Below, in pieces: positions 16,241 to 24,873 of a stretch of DNA of 36,584 bases (its first letter is position 1; each line of letters starts with the position of its first letter). Source of the DNA: Acidovorax facilis (GTDB lineage Bacteria; Pseudomonadota; Gammaproteobacteria; Burkholderiales; Burkholderiaceae_C); contig NZ_JAMXAX010000049.1 of assembly GCF_023913775.1 (NCBI RefSeq), positions 1 through 36,584 on the forward strand, given 5' to 3'. The notes beneath the pieces are model-generated. The model searched no databases. It was not told the origin of the DNA and saw nothing but the letters and a program-made list of their open reading frames with translations. Both the position numbers and the translations under genes were made by a program.

Positions 16241-18178
16241 ATGGCATTGCAAATCAACATAGATAACGGTGGGACCCTGACCGATATCTGCATATTGGAT
16301 GACACAGGGGTCCGAAAAACCAAGGTGCTGACCACGCCGTACGACTTGAGCAAGTGCTTCTTTGAAGGCCTGCAAAAAGCGTCCGGTGTGATCTACGGCC
16401 AGACGGATGTAAGGCGGCTTCTCGAAGAAGTCGATCTGATCCGTTACTCCACGACGCAGGGCACCAACGCGATCTGCGAGCGCAAGGGGCCTCGCCTGGG
16501 TCTGATCATCGACGCCCAGTCGCGTGACCTACCAGTGCGCCTGGCTGAGCACGATCCGGAAGTGTTCGATGTGTTGGTGGGCGACCGTGTGGTGTTCCTG
16601 GACTCTGCGACCGTGATGGGCGATACCGCCGAGGTGGACGTGGTGAAGGCGATCAACCACCTCACGGCCACCGGCGCCAACCGGCTGGTGGTGAGCTTCG
16701 GTGGTGACGACTTCCTGGCGGTGGAAGACCGTTTCAAGAAGATCGCTCTGCGCAAGTACCCACGGCACCTGCTGGGGGCCGTCCCCATCCTGTACGGGAG
16801 CGACTTGACGGCCGACCAGGATGTCGTGCGGCGCACGTGGACTGCGGTGATCAATTCCTTCCTGCACCCCGCCATGGAGGCCTTCCTGTTCAACGCAGAG
16901 AGCCGGCTGCGCGAGTACCGGACCAAGAACCCGCTGCTGATCTTTCGCAACGACGGTGACGCCTCCCGCGTGGCCAAGACGGTGGCGATCAACACCTACA
17001 GTTCGGGTCCGCGCGGTGGCATGGAAGGCGTCAAGGCCTTCTCCAGGCTGTATGGATTCACCGACAGCGTTTCCATCGATGTGGGCGGCACCACGACCGA
17101 CATCGGTCAATACCTCAACGGCACGGTGGCCGAGGTGCGGCGCGGTCACGTGGAGGGGATCAGCGTGTCTATTCCCCTGTGCGAAATCATGAGTGCCGGT
17201 GCCGGCGGGAGCTCGATCTTCCGCGTTGTGAACAACCATATCACCATCGGGCCGGACAGTGTGGGCGCTGTGCCCGGGCCGGCCTGCTTCGGCCGTGGCG
17301 GCAAGGAAGCAACCATCACCGACGCGGGTTTGCTGTGCGGTCTGTTCGATCCGAAGTCCTACTTCGGTGGCGGCATGACGCTGGACGTCGAGCGCGCCAC
17401 CAATGCAGTGACCACCAACATCGCCGAACCCCTGCGACTGAAGCTGGACGATGCCTTGCTGCAGATGGAGCTCGCCTACGAGGAAAAGATTGCCGTGGAG
17501 CTGCACCGCTTCACCAAGATTTCCAAAGACACCGTAATGCTGGCCTTTGGTGGTGCAGGACCACTCAACGCCTGCGGTGTAGCCGAAAAAGCGGGCATCG
17601 ACCAAGTGGCCATTCCACAGATGGCAGCAGTTTTCAGCGCCTACGGCATTGGCTCCTGCGATGTGTCGCAGCGCTACACCGTGATGCTGGAGCAGCACGA
17701 CACGGCCAGTCTGAAAGACGCGCTGGATGCGTTGAAAGTGAAAGCCTCGCGCGACATGTACGCCGAAGGCTACGAAGCTGGCAACTACGCCATGGAGGCG
17801 CGCCTGGTGGCGGATTTCGGCAACGGCAGGGAAGAGATCCAGACCCTGGACGATGAACCGGTGTTTCCGGCCGCCTTTGACAAGGCGGGCACGGTCGAAC
17901 TGGAACTCAAAGCCGTGAAGGCCTTGCGCACCGAAGGCGCCAAGAAGGCGAGTTTTACCCGGGGTAAGCCGGCGGTCTCGGTGGGCGTTCGCAACGTGCT
18001 GACCCGAAGCAAGGGTCGCGTCGATGTGCCGGTCTACCAGCTGGCTCAACTCCAGAAGGGTGACTGGGCGATAGGTCCGGCCATTCTCGAAGAAGACTTT
18101 TTCACCTGCCGTGTGCTCGATGGCTGGGCCTTTGTGGTCAGCGATGCCGGCGATGTTTTGCTCAACCGGAAGGGCTGA
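16241..18178 (+). CDS. ketone carboxylase HyuA-like subunit (Apc1/alpha-like)
   Basis: A 645-residue protein (about 70 kDa) of the hydantoinase/oxoprolinase A family. It has the two phosphate-binding signatures of the ASKHA ATPase fold: NIDNGGTLTDI near residue 7 (the family usually has D-x-GGT) and DVGGTTTD at 280-287. In this enzyme class such subunits phosphorylate the ketone enolate and bicarbonate for carbon-carbon bond formation. The cluster holds two HyuA-like subunits; this shorter one, first in the operon, fits Apc1 of acetophenone carboxylase in size and order. Three-subunit acetone carboxylase has only one. The start has AGGAG (16230-16234) upstream. The next gene begins 4 bases after the stop. 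The exact ketone is not readable from sequence. Confidence 0.82.
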   Translation: MALQINIDNGGTLTDICILDDTGVRKTKVLTTPYDLSKCFFEGLQKASGVIYGQTDVRRLLEEVDLIRYSTTQGTNAICERKGPRLGLIIDAQSRDLPVRLAEHDPEVFDVLVGDRVVFLDSATVMGDTAEVDVVKAINHLTATGANRLVVSFGGDDFLAVEDRFKKIALRKYPRHLLGAVPILYGSDLTADQDVVRRTWTAVINSFLHPAMEAFLFNAESRLREYRTKNPLLIFRNDGDASRVAKTVAINTYSSGPRGGMEGVKAFSRLYGFTDSVSIDVGGTTTDIGQYLNGTVAEVRRGHVEGISVSIPLCEIMSAGAGGSSIFRVVNNHITIGPDSVGAVPGPACFGRGGKEATITDAGLLCGLFDPKSYFGGGMTLDVERATNAVTTNIAEPLRLKLDDALLQMELAYEEKIAVELHRFTKISKDTVMLAFGGAGPLNACGVAEKAGIDQVAIPQMAAVFSAYGIGSCDVSQRYTVMLEQHDTASLKDALDALKVKASRDMYAEGYEAGNYAMEARLVADFGNGREEIQTLDDEPVFPAAFDKAGTVELELKAVKALRTEGAKKASFTRGKPAVSVGVRNVLTRSKGRVDVPVYQLAQLQKGDWAIGPAILEEDFFTCRVLDGWAFVVSDAGDVLLNRKG

Positions 18179-18182
18179 TCCC

Positions 18183-18581
18183 ATGAAAGTTCTGATGACC
18201 GAATACCTCCAGATCGACCTGGAGACCGAAAACTGGGAGTGCCGCGTCTGCGGTCACGTGATTGGCTCGGCCCACGAGGCCTACAAGGAAGGCCTGCTGG
18301 TGCACAACCGCGATCCGCGCGACATCCACCCGCCCATCATTGACCCGGAAAAGTATCGATTCACCTTCAGCCCAGACCCCGAGTGGGTTCGCATTCTGGA
18401 GTACTGCTGCCCCGGTTGCGGCACCCAGGTCGAAACCGAATACGCCGTCCCGGGCCACCCGCCGCTGCACGACATGCAGCCGGACCTGCCGGCGTTCAAG
18501 GCCCAGTGGGCCCGACGCGGTGAGCTGAAGGAAGCCGTGGTCGGTCAGGCAGTGGCCATGGAGTCGGGCCACAAGCACTGA
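18183..18581 (+). CDS. ketone carboxylase small zinc-motif subunit (gamma/Apc2-like)
   Basis: A 132-residue protein (about 15 kDa) resembling the gamma subunit of acetone and acetophenone carboxylases. Two cysteine pairs, Cys20-Cys23 (ECRVCGHVIG) and Cys75/76-Cys79 (CCPGCG), look like a zinc knuckle that holds the subunit together. The size matches the 15-kDa Apc2 better than the roughly 20-kDa AcxC. The start at 18183 follows the previous stop by four bases, without its own strong ribosome site (GGGC and TGATCCC precede it), so translation is probably coupled. A 137-base gap with a stable hairpin follows. Confidence 0.82.
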   Translation: MKVLMTEYLQIDLETENWECRVCGHVIGSAHEAYKEGLLVHNRDPRDIHPPIIDPEKYRFTFSPDPEWVRILEYCCPGCGTQVETEYAVPGHPPLHDMQPDLPAFKAQWARRGELKEAVVGQAVAMESGHKH

Positions 18582-18593
18582 CACGCAGCCAGT

Positions 18594-18611
18594 GACGGTG
18601 TCCGCACCGTC
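18594..18611 (+). other. intercistronic hairpin in the carboxylase operon
   Basis: GACGGTG (18594-18600) and CACCGTC (18605-18611) form a perfect 7-bp stem with TCCG loop, 13 bases after the gamma-like stop and without a T run. It sits in the only sizeable gap (137 bases) inside the five-gene operon. It may stabilise or process the mRNA and so set subunit ratios; this is inference. Confidence 0.45.
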
Positions 18612-18718
18612 CAGACAAGAAGAACCCGACCGGCTGGGCAAGCCGCAACACAGGCGTGGGCACAGGCCCACCGCCGGGGTAGCGCTCGCCGGTATTCATA
18701 CCCATTTGAGGAGATAGC

Positions 18719-20854
18719 ATGAGGCGTGTATCTGTCGATATCGGTGGAACGTTCACCGACTGTTTTGTGGTCTGGGATGGCCAGTACATCGAGGCCAAGG
18801 CCCTGACCACCCACCACAACCTGGCGCTTGGCTTCAACGAAGCCTTGGGCAAGGCCTGTAAAGTGCTGAAGGTCGAGCTGGAGGACATCCTGTCCGGCGT
18901 GGACTCGGTGCGCTACGCCACCACCCTGGGCACCAATGCCCTGATCGAGCACAAAGGACCGAAGATCGGCATGCTTGTGACGGCAGGCTTTGAAGCCACG
19001 GTGCCGTTGAGCCGGGCTCGCGGCTATGGCGAAGGCCTGGACAACTTGGGCCAGCAGGACATGCCCAACGCCCAGCGCCCGGACCCGCTGGTGATGCCGC
19101 ACATGATCCGCGGTGTGCGCGAGCGCGTGGATTTTCAGGGCAAGCTGGTGATGCCGCTGGACGAGGAGGACGTGCGCTCCCAGATCCGTTCACTGGTGGA
19201 CAAGGGCGCCGAGATCATCGTAGTGGCGCTGGTCAACGCGGTGGTCAATCCATTGCACGAGCAGCGAATTGAGGAAATCCTGCTGGAGGAATACCCGTCA
19301 CACTTGCTGGGCGCGATTCCGGTCATCCTGTCGCACCAGGTGGCGGGGCGCAAGGGCGAATACGTGCGCGCCACCTCGGCCATCGTCGACGGCTACCTGC
19401 ACTCGACCATGTACCACGCGCTCTCGGCGCTGGAACAGAACCTGCGCGCGCACCGCTACGACAAGCCGATGCTGGTGATCCACAACTCGGGCGGCATGGC
19501 GCAGCTCAATTCCACCGACGCACTGCAGACCATCCACTCCGGCCCGGTTTCGGGCATCGGTGCATCCGAACACCTTGCCATGCAGATCGGTCTGGGCAAC
19601 GTGGTGGCCACCGACATGGGTGGCACCAGCTACGACATCGGCATCGTGGTGGACGGTGGGGTTAAGCACTACGACTTCAACCCGGTGATCGACCGCTGGC
19701 TGGTGTCTGTGCCCATGGTGCACCTGGTGACGCTGGGCGCGGGCGGTGGCTCGGTGGCCACCTACGACCGCATGTACAACACCGTCAAGTGCGGCCCGGA
19801 GTCGGCGGGCTCGGACCCCGGACCGGCCTGCTACGACCGCGGAGGCATGAAGCCGACCGTGACCGATGCCGACTTGTTGCTGGGCTATCTGGATGCCAAG
19901 AACTACGCGGGGGGGTCGATCCCGCTGAACCCGCGCCGTGCCAAGGCGGCCATCGAAGACACGTTGTGCGATGACCTGGATTGCGACGTGATCGAGGCCG
20001 CGCTGCTGATTCGCGAGAAGGTCGATGACAACATGGCCAACGGGCTGTTCACCGAATTGCGCGCACGCGGCTACGATCCCAAGGACTTCACCATGCTGGC
20101 CTACGGCGGCAACGGCCCGCTGCACTGCTGCGGGATCGCACAGAACCTGTCGATCGACAAAATCCTGGCGCCACCCCTGTCCTCGGTGTTCTCCGCGGTG
20201 GGCGCTGGCAACATGCACCAGCTGCACATCCACGAGCAGTCGCTCTACATGGTGTTGTACGACTCGAACACACGCCACCTGTTCGATGACTACGACCGCT
20301 TCAACAGCATCGTGGCCGAGCTGAAGGAACTGGGCACGCAGGACTTGTTGCGTCAGGGCATGACACGGGAAGAAATCTGCCACAACCTGGAGCTGGACAT
20401 GCGCTACGGCAACCAGTTGGTGCAGACCACGGCCGTGATTCCCAAACACGACGTGAACGGTCCGGCGGATGTGCTAGCCCTGATCTCGCAGTTCTCCAAC
20501 GACTACGGCAAGCGCTTCGGCGAGGGCTCGCAGGCGCCGGAAGCGGGCATCCGCATCAACACCATCCGGGTGGCGGCCTTTGTGCGCCACGAGACGGTGC
20601 AGTTCGAAGACATCAAGCCCGTGCCACCGGAGAAGCGCAAGACGCCGCCAACCCCCGCCAGCACACGCAAGTGCCACTTTGTAGGTCACAAGGAAGCCTT
20701 CGACACCCCCGTCTGGGACCGGGCCGCCATCGAGCCGGGTGTGCAGATCCCGGGGCCGGCCATTGTCGCGTCCGAAGTCACGACCTTCCTGGTGAACCCG
20801 GGGTGGAACTTCGTCGCCGCGCGCCAGGGAGCGTCCTGGTTCCTGCGCGCCTGA
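18719..20854 (+). CDS. ketone carboxylase large HyuA-like subunit (Apc3/AcxA-like)
   Basis: A 711-residue protein (about 78 kDa), the second HyuA-like subunit. It has the canonical signatures SVDIGGTFTDC at residues 5-15 and TDMGGTSYDIG around 298-308, plus GPESAGSDPGPACYDRGG. It is expected to bind ATP and activate one substrate (bicarbonate or the ketone). Length agrees well with AcxA of acetone carboxylase (about 717 residues, from memory) and roughly with Apc3. The start is clear: GAGGAG at 18708-18713. It is followed 47 bases later by the HyuB-like gene. A cysteine pair in GNGPLHCCG lies near residue 466. Confidence 0.86.
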   Translation: MRRVSVDIGGTFTDCFVVWDGQYIEAKALTTHHNLALGFNEALGKACKVLKVELEDILSGVDSVRYATTLGTNALIEHKGPKIGMLVTAGFEATVPLSRARGYGEGLDNLGQQDMPNAQRPDPLVMPHMIRGVRERVDFQGKLVMPLDEEDVRSQIRSLVDKGAEIIVVALVNAVVNPLHEQRIEEILLEEYPSHLLGAIPVILSHQVAGRKGEYVRATSAIVDGYLHSTMYHALSALEQNLRAHRYDKPMLVIHNSGGMAQLNSTDALQTIHSGPVSGIGASEHLAMQIGLGNVVATDMGGTSYDIGIVVDGGVKHYDFNPVIDRWLVSVPMVHLVTLGAGGGSVATYDRMYNTVKCGPESAGSDPGPACYDRGGMKPTVTDADLLLGYLDAKNYAGGSIPLNPRRAKAAIEDTLCDDLDCDVIEAALLIREKVDDNMANGLFTELRARGYDPKDFTMLAYGGNGPLHCCGIAQNLSIDKILAPPLSSVFSAVGAGNMHQLHIHEQSLYMVLYDSNTRHLFDDYDRFNSIVAELKELGTQDLLRQGMTREEICHNLELDMRYGNQLVQTTAVIPKHDVNGPADVLALISQFSNDYGKRFGEGSQAPEAGIRINTIRVAAFVRHETVQFEDIKPVPPEKRKTPPTPASTRKCHFVGHKEAFDTPVWDRAAIEPGVQIPGPAIVASEVTTFLVNPGWNFVAARQGASWFLRA

Positions 20855-20901
20855 GCGCCCACCGCCCCCCCCATCGATCAACGAATTTGAAGGACAGAAC
20901 C

Positions 20902-23178
20902 ATGAGCGATCTGAACCAGCCCATTCGGGGCAAGACACCAAGCGCCGACGAAGTCGCGCTGATCAACAAGTTTCTCAACGACACCACGCTGTTTCTCGGT
21001 CCCGACCCCGAGATCATGCAGAACCACGACCTGATGCCCCGCACCCCAGAGGAAGATGCTGCGGTCCGCCAAGTGAACGACGCGCACGTCATCGCCAAGA
21101 TCCGCGACCGGCTGCAGGCCGGTTGCGATGAAGGCTATGAGATGGTGGAGCAGATGGGCGCCGCGCCGGGTGCCAAATGGGGTGATGTGATCACCGGTGT
21201 CTATTCGGCCTCAGGCGATCTGGCCATTGCCAGTGCCGGCGGCGTGCTGATCTTCTCGGCCCTGGTGCACCACCCCATCAAGTTCATCATCAAGAACTGG
21301 ATCAACGACCCCACCGTGGGCGTGCGCGAGGGCGACGGCTTCATCCACAACGACTCGCGCTACGGCAACGTGCACAACACCGACCAGAGCATGATCGTGC
21401 CCATCTTTCACGAGGGCAAGCTGGTGTGCTGGGTGGCCTCGACGGTGCACGAAGGCGAGAACGGCGCGATTGAGCCGGGCGGCATGCCTTCCATGGCCGA
21501 GAGCCCCAGTGACGAGGGTCTGAAGATGTCGCCCTTCAAGGTGGTGGAGAACTACCAGATCAAGCGCGACGTGCTGACCTTCCTGCAGAACTCGGTGCGC
21601 GAGCCCAAGCTGCAATACGAGGACATGAAAGTCAAGCTGTTCGCCTGCCTGCGCATCAAGCAGCGGATTGAAGAGACACTCAACACCGACGGTCCTCAGG
21701 CTCTGGTGTCCACCCTTCGCACGACGATGGAGAACGTGCGCGCCGAGGTCAAACGCCGCATCAGCGAATGGCCCGACATGACGGTTCGTACCTACATCAT
21801 CCAGGACTCGACACTGCGCGAGAACTGTTTGGTGAAGATCAACTGCAAGCTCACTAAAACCGGAGACCGGCTGATCTTCGACTTCCGCGGCTCCAGCCCG
21901 GAGTTCACCAACCGCGCCACCAACACCATTGTGGCCGGCCTCAAGGGCATGCTCGCGCAGGTGTTCCTGTGCTACGTATGGCCGGATCTGCCACGCGGCC
22001 AGGCAGCGTTTGCCCCCATCGAAGTGATCACCGATCCGCACTCGATCGTCAACTGCTCTTACGACGCACCCAATTCCCAGAGCTTGATGTCGATCTTTAC
22101 CGGCTTCACCGCCGGCCAGCACGCGGTGGCGAAGTTCCTGTACAGCTGCCCGGAGAAGTACACCAAGGTCCATGCACCGACCTTCAACATGATCAACACC
22201 TTCATCTGGGGTGGGGTCAGCCAGCATGGTGAAACGCTGGGCAACCTGTGTGCCGACCTCAACGGCATGGGTGCGGGCGCCACCGTGGACCGAGACGGTG
22301 AGCACGCGCTGGCGCCGATTTTTGCCACCATGGCCGACATCGGCGAGCAGGAGCTCAACGAAGAGGAAGTGCCCTTCCTGCAACTCGTCTCCAAGAAGAT
22401 GACGCGCGATGCCATTGCTCCGGGCAAGTACCGCGGCGGTCAGGGCTACACCATGATGGTGGCCACCAAGGACAGCGAGCAGTGGGGCTTCATGACGGTG
22501 TGCCAGGGCGCGAAGTTCCCGCCCATCCAGGGGCTGTTTGGTGGCTACGCCTGCGGTGCTTATCCGCTGTGCAAGATCGAGGGGGTGGACGTGTACGACG
22601 TGCTGCTCAACGAACCGCACAAGTTCAAGCACTCGATCGAAGAGCTCATGAACGAGCGCCCCTTTGAAGGGGCCCGCTACACCACCCACCACATGGGCAT
22701 GGGCTTCGAGATCTCCAAGCGCGGCGATCTGTTCATGATTTCACAGGGCGCTGGTGCTGGTTACGGTGACCTGCTGGAACGCGATCCCGCGGGTGTGATC
22801 AAGGACATCGAAGACGGCCTGATGTCGCCCGGGGTGGCCGAGCGCCTCTACAAAGTCAAGTTCGATCCGGTCACGCTGGCGGTGAACCAAGAGGCCACGC
22901 AAGCGGCGCGCGACGCCGAGCGCAAGGCGCGCATCGCGCGCAGCGTCCCCTTCAAGGAGTTCGTCAAGACCTGGAACCAGCCCAAGCCGCCGTCGAACAT
23001 GCAGTACTTCGGCTGCTGGGGTGACGACGTCGACACGCTCTACGTGGGAAGTCCTGACATCACGCGCAAGGCCAACGAACCCAAACCCAACTACATGCGA
23101 CACCCGAAGGATGTCCGCATCGAAGCGCTGGAAGCCAGACTGGCCGCCGCGGGTGTTTTGCAGGACGAAAAGCAATGA
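20902..23178 (+). CDS. ketone carboxylase HyuB-like subunit (Apc4/AcxB-like)
   Basis: A 758-residue protein (about 84 kDa) of the hydantoinase/oxoprolinase B family, which provides the core of the carboxylation site and, in acetone carboxylase, the metal centre. Family landmarks include GDVITGVYSASGDLAI (about residues 93-108), DGFIHNDSRYGNVHNTDQ (149-166), DFRGSSPEFTNR (about 330-341) and GKYRGGQGYTM. Start 20902 is fixed by AAGGACAG upstream and the MSDLNQPIRGK opening; the open frame continues back into the previous gene without meaning. Its stop overlaps the start of the fifth gene by 4 bases (ATGA). Length is close to AcxB (about 776, from memory). Confidence 0.86.
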   Translation: MSDLNQPIRGKTPSADEVALINKFLNDTTLFLGPDPEIMQNHDLMPRTPEEDAAVRQVNDAHVIAKIRDRLQAGCDEGYEMVEQMGAAPGAKWGDVITGVYSASGDLAIASAGGVLIFSALVHHPIKFIIKNWINDPTVGVREGDGFIHNDSRYGNVHNTDQSMIVPIFHEGKLVCWVASTVHEGENGAIEPGGMPSMAESPSDEGLKMSPFKVVENYQIKRDVLTFLQNSVREPKLQYEDMKVKLFACLRIKQRIEETLNTDGPQALVSTLRTTMENVRAEVKRRISEWPDMTVRTYIIQDSTLRENCLVKINCKLTKTGDRLIFDFRGSSPEFTNRATNTIVAGLKGMLAQVFLCYVWPDLPRGQAAFAPIEVITDPHSIVNCSYDAPNSQSLMSIFTGFTAGQHAVAKFLYSCPEKYTKVHAPTFNMINTFIWGGVSQHGETLGNLCADLNGMGAGATVDRDGEHALAPIFATMADIGEQELNEEEVPFLQLVSKKMTRDAIAPGKYRGGQGYTMMVATKDSEQWGFMTVCQGAKFPPIQGLFGGYACGAYPLCKIEGVDVYDVLLNEPHKFKHSIEELMNERPFEGARYTTHHMGMGFEISKRGDLFMISQGAGAGYGDLLERDPAGVIKDIEDGLMSPGVAERLYKVKFDPVTLAVNQEATQAARDAERKARIARSVPFKEFVKTWNQPKPPSNMQYFGCWGDDVDTLYVGSPDITRKANEPKPNYMRHPKDVRIEALEARLAAAGVLQDEKQ

Positions 23179-24051
23179 GCACGCTGGCTGAGATGCTGCC
23201 GCACTCAGCCAGCGCAGGCGCCGTGCGTTTGTGGCTGAAGTCTTCGGCCTATACCCGGCGCCTGCTGCTCGGCTCGGAGCAGGCCGATCCCTGGGAGAAT
23301 GCGGCCGGTTACCTGGCTTACTTCGTCCAGGCCCATGGTCTGCTGCGGCCCGATGTGGCGGTGGTCGAAGTGGGTGAGCTGATCGATGCCTGGTGTGCTC
23401 GCGATGGCGGCCTGGCGGCTCGTCTGGGCAACCGCCGCCGACCAGCGACGGCCTTGCGCAAGTTGCTGGAATCGGAAGCACCCAAGGCGATGCTGGCCGA
23501 AGTGGTGACGGCCGTGCTGTCGCACCTGCGGGGTCAAACCCCGTTGGTGCTGTCCATGCCCTCGCCGCGCGCCTGGCTGTTGCACGCCAACCGATTGGCC
23601 GGTGGTACCGACGACGAGATCGACGCGGACACGGTGGAGGACGCGGCCATGTACGTGGCCGACCTCATCCGTTCCGTCTCCGCGTTTCCGGTGGCCGGTC
23701 TGCTACTGGAGGAACAAAGGGACGACCAGGCGTTGGAGGCCGCGCACATCGAACGTTACCGATCCGTGCTCAATGTCGCGGGGCACTACCGCTGGTCACT
23801 AGCCCTGCGTCTGCCATCGGGCGTGCGCTTGCCCCCCCGAGGTCTTCGACGGCTTTGCCGCGGTGATTGGTGACGGGAACGAACGGCCAGGCCACAGCGC
23901 CTTCGGGCGTGACGACAGCGCGGCATTTGCCATGGGGACCTACGTGGGGCCGCTCGCACAGGAGCAGTTCCATTTTGTCGAGATCAACCCGCAGCAGCAG
24001 CCAGAAGCCGTGCTGGAACAACTGGCCCACCTGCGGGCCTGTGCGGCATGA
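23175..24051 (+). pseudogene. ketone carboxylase fifth subunit (Apc5/epsilon-like) with frameshift
   Basis: The gene starts at an ATGA overlap with the HyuB-like gene. The first frame reads well to LALRLPSGVRLPP, then turns into Arg-rich nonsense ending at 23873. Counting the C run at 23832-23838 as six instead of seven restores PPEVFDGFAAVIGDGNERPGHSAFGRDDSAAFAMGTYVGPLAQEQFHFVEINPQ and ends at 24051. The joined product is 291 residues, about 32 kDa, near the 34-kDa Apc5 of acetophenone carboxylase, a subunit essential for activity there but only loosely bound to the core. No domain is recognised beyond this positional and size match. The 3' end keeps an ATGA overlap with the ZIP gene, which argues for a recent mutation or a sequencing error. 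Confidence 0.75.
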
Positions 24052-24848
24052 CACCGCTGACCTTGTGTCTGCTGGCCACGCTGGTTGGCGGGCTCTTGTC
24101 CGTCGGCGTGGCGCTGCTGACCACCGCTTCCATGAGCAGGAGCACACTGTCCCGGCTGGTCAGCTACGCGACCGGTGCGCTACTCGCTGCTGCGTTTTTC
24201 AACGTCTTGCCCGAAGCCATCCATGAGTCGGGGAATGCACAAGAGACCACATCCCTGGTTCTGGCCGGCATCGTCACTTTCTTCCTGCTTGAAAAGCTCG
24301 TCATCTGGCATCACGACCATGGTCAGGCCGCGTCCGATGCGAGCGTGGTTCACGGGCATCACCAAGGCCGTGGGGATGTGGAAGTCGGTCGCGGTGGCCT
24401 GCTGATGATGCTGGGCGACACCTTCCACAACTTTGTCGACGGCATCCTGGTGGCCGCCGCTTTCCAGCAGGATGTTTCGCTGGGACTGGTGACCGCGGTG
24501 GCCATCGTGGCCCACGAGATTCCCCAGGAGCTGGGTGATTTTGTCGTTCTGTTGCATGCGGGTTGCAGCCGCCGTCGGGCCATGGCCTTCAACCTGCTGT
24601 CCAGCCTGGCCATGACGCTGGGCGCGGGACTGGCCTGGCTGGCCTTGCCGTTGATGGATGGCGCCGTGCCGGTGTGTCTGGCGCTGGCCTGCGCGAGCAT
24701 GACTTATGTGGCCATGGCGGACCTGATCCCCAGCCTGCACCGCCACCCGAGTCTGGGCGCCACGGTTCAACAGCTTGCGCTCATGGGCGCAGGAATGGCC
24801 TCGGTCGCGGGCGCGCACGAGTTGCTCGAACTCGTGTCGGTGCATTGA
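24048..24848 (+). CDS. ZIP-family metal-ion transporter
   Basis: A 266-residue inner-membrane transporter with about eight hydrophobic segments that brings divalent metal (zinc, perhaps manganese or iron) into the cytoplasm. The binuclear metal site is visible in two helices: HNFVDG (127-132) and HEIPQE (156-161). A histidine-rich cytoplasmic loop (about 87-106, including WHHDHG and VHGHHQG) is typical. It starts by a 4-base overlap with the fifth carboxylase gene and is followed by a CobW-type GTPase, so it looks like part of the same operon. Its likely job is to supply metal to the carboxylase or the zinc dehydrogenase; this is inferred from context. Confidence 0.88.
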   Translation: MTPLTLCLLATLVGGLLSVGVALLTTASMSRSTLSRLVSYATGALLAAAFFNVLPEAIHESGNAQETTSLVLAGIVTFFLLEKLVIWHHDHGQAASDASVVHGHHQGRGDVEVGRGGLLMMLGDTFHNFVDGILVAAAFQQDVSLGLVTAVAIVAHEIPQELGDFVVLLHAGCSRRRAMAFNLLSSLAMTLGAGLAWLALPLMDGAVPVCLALACASMTYVAMADLIPSLHRHPSLGATVQQLALMGAGMASVAGAHELLELVSVH

Positions 24849-24873
24849 TGCCAACCGAACAGGAACTGCCTTC

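Noticed and set aside
16529..18184. A 551-residue minus-strand frame across the first HyuA-like gene
   Set aside because: Antisense shadow; the plus strand encodes a conserved ATPase-fold protein with promoter and ribosome site.
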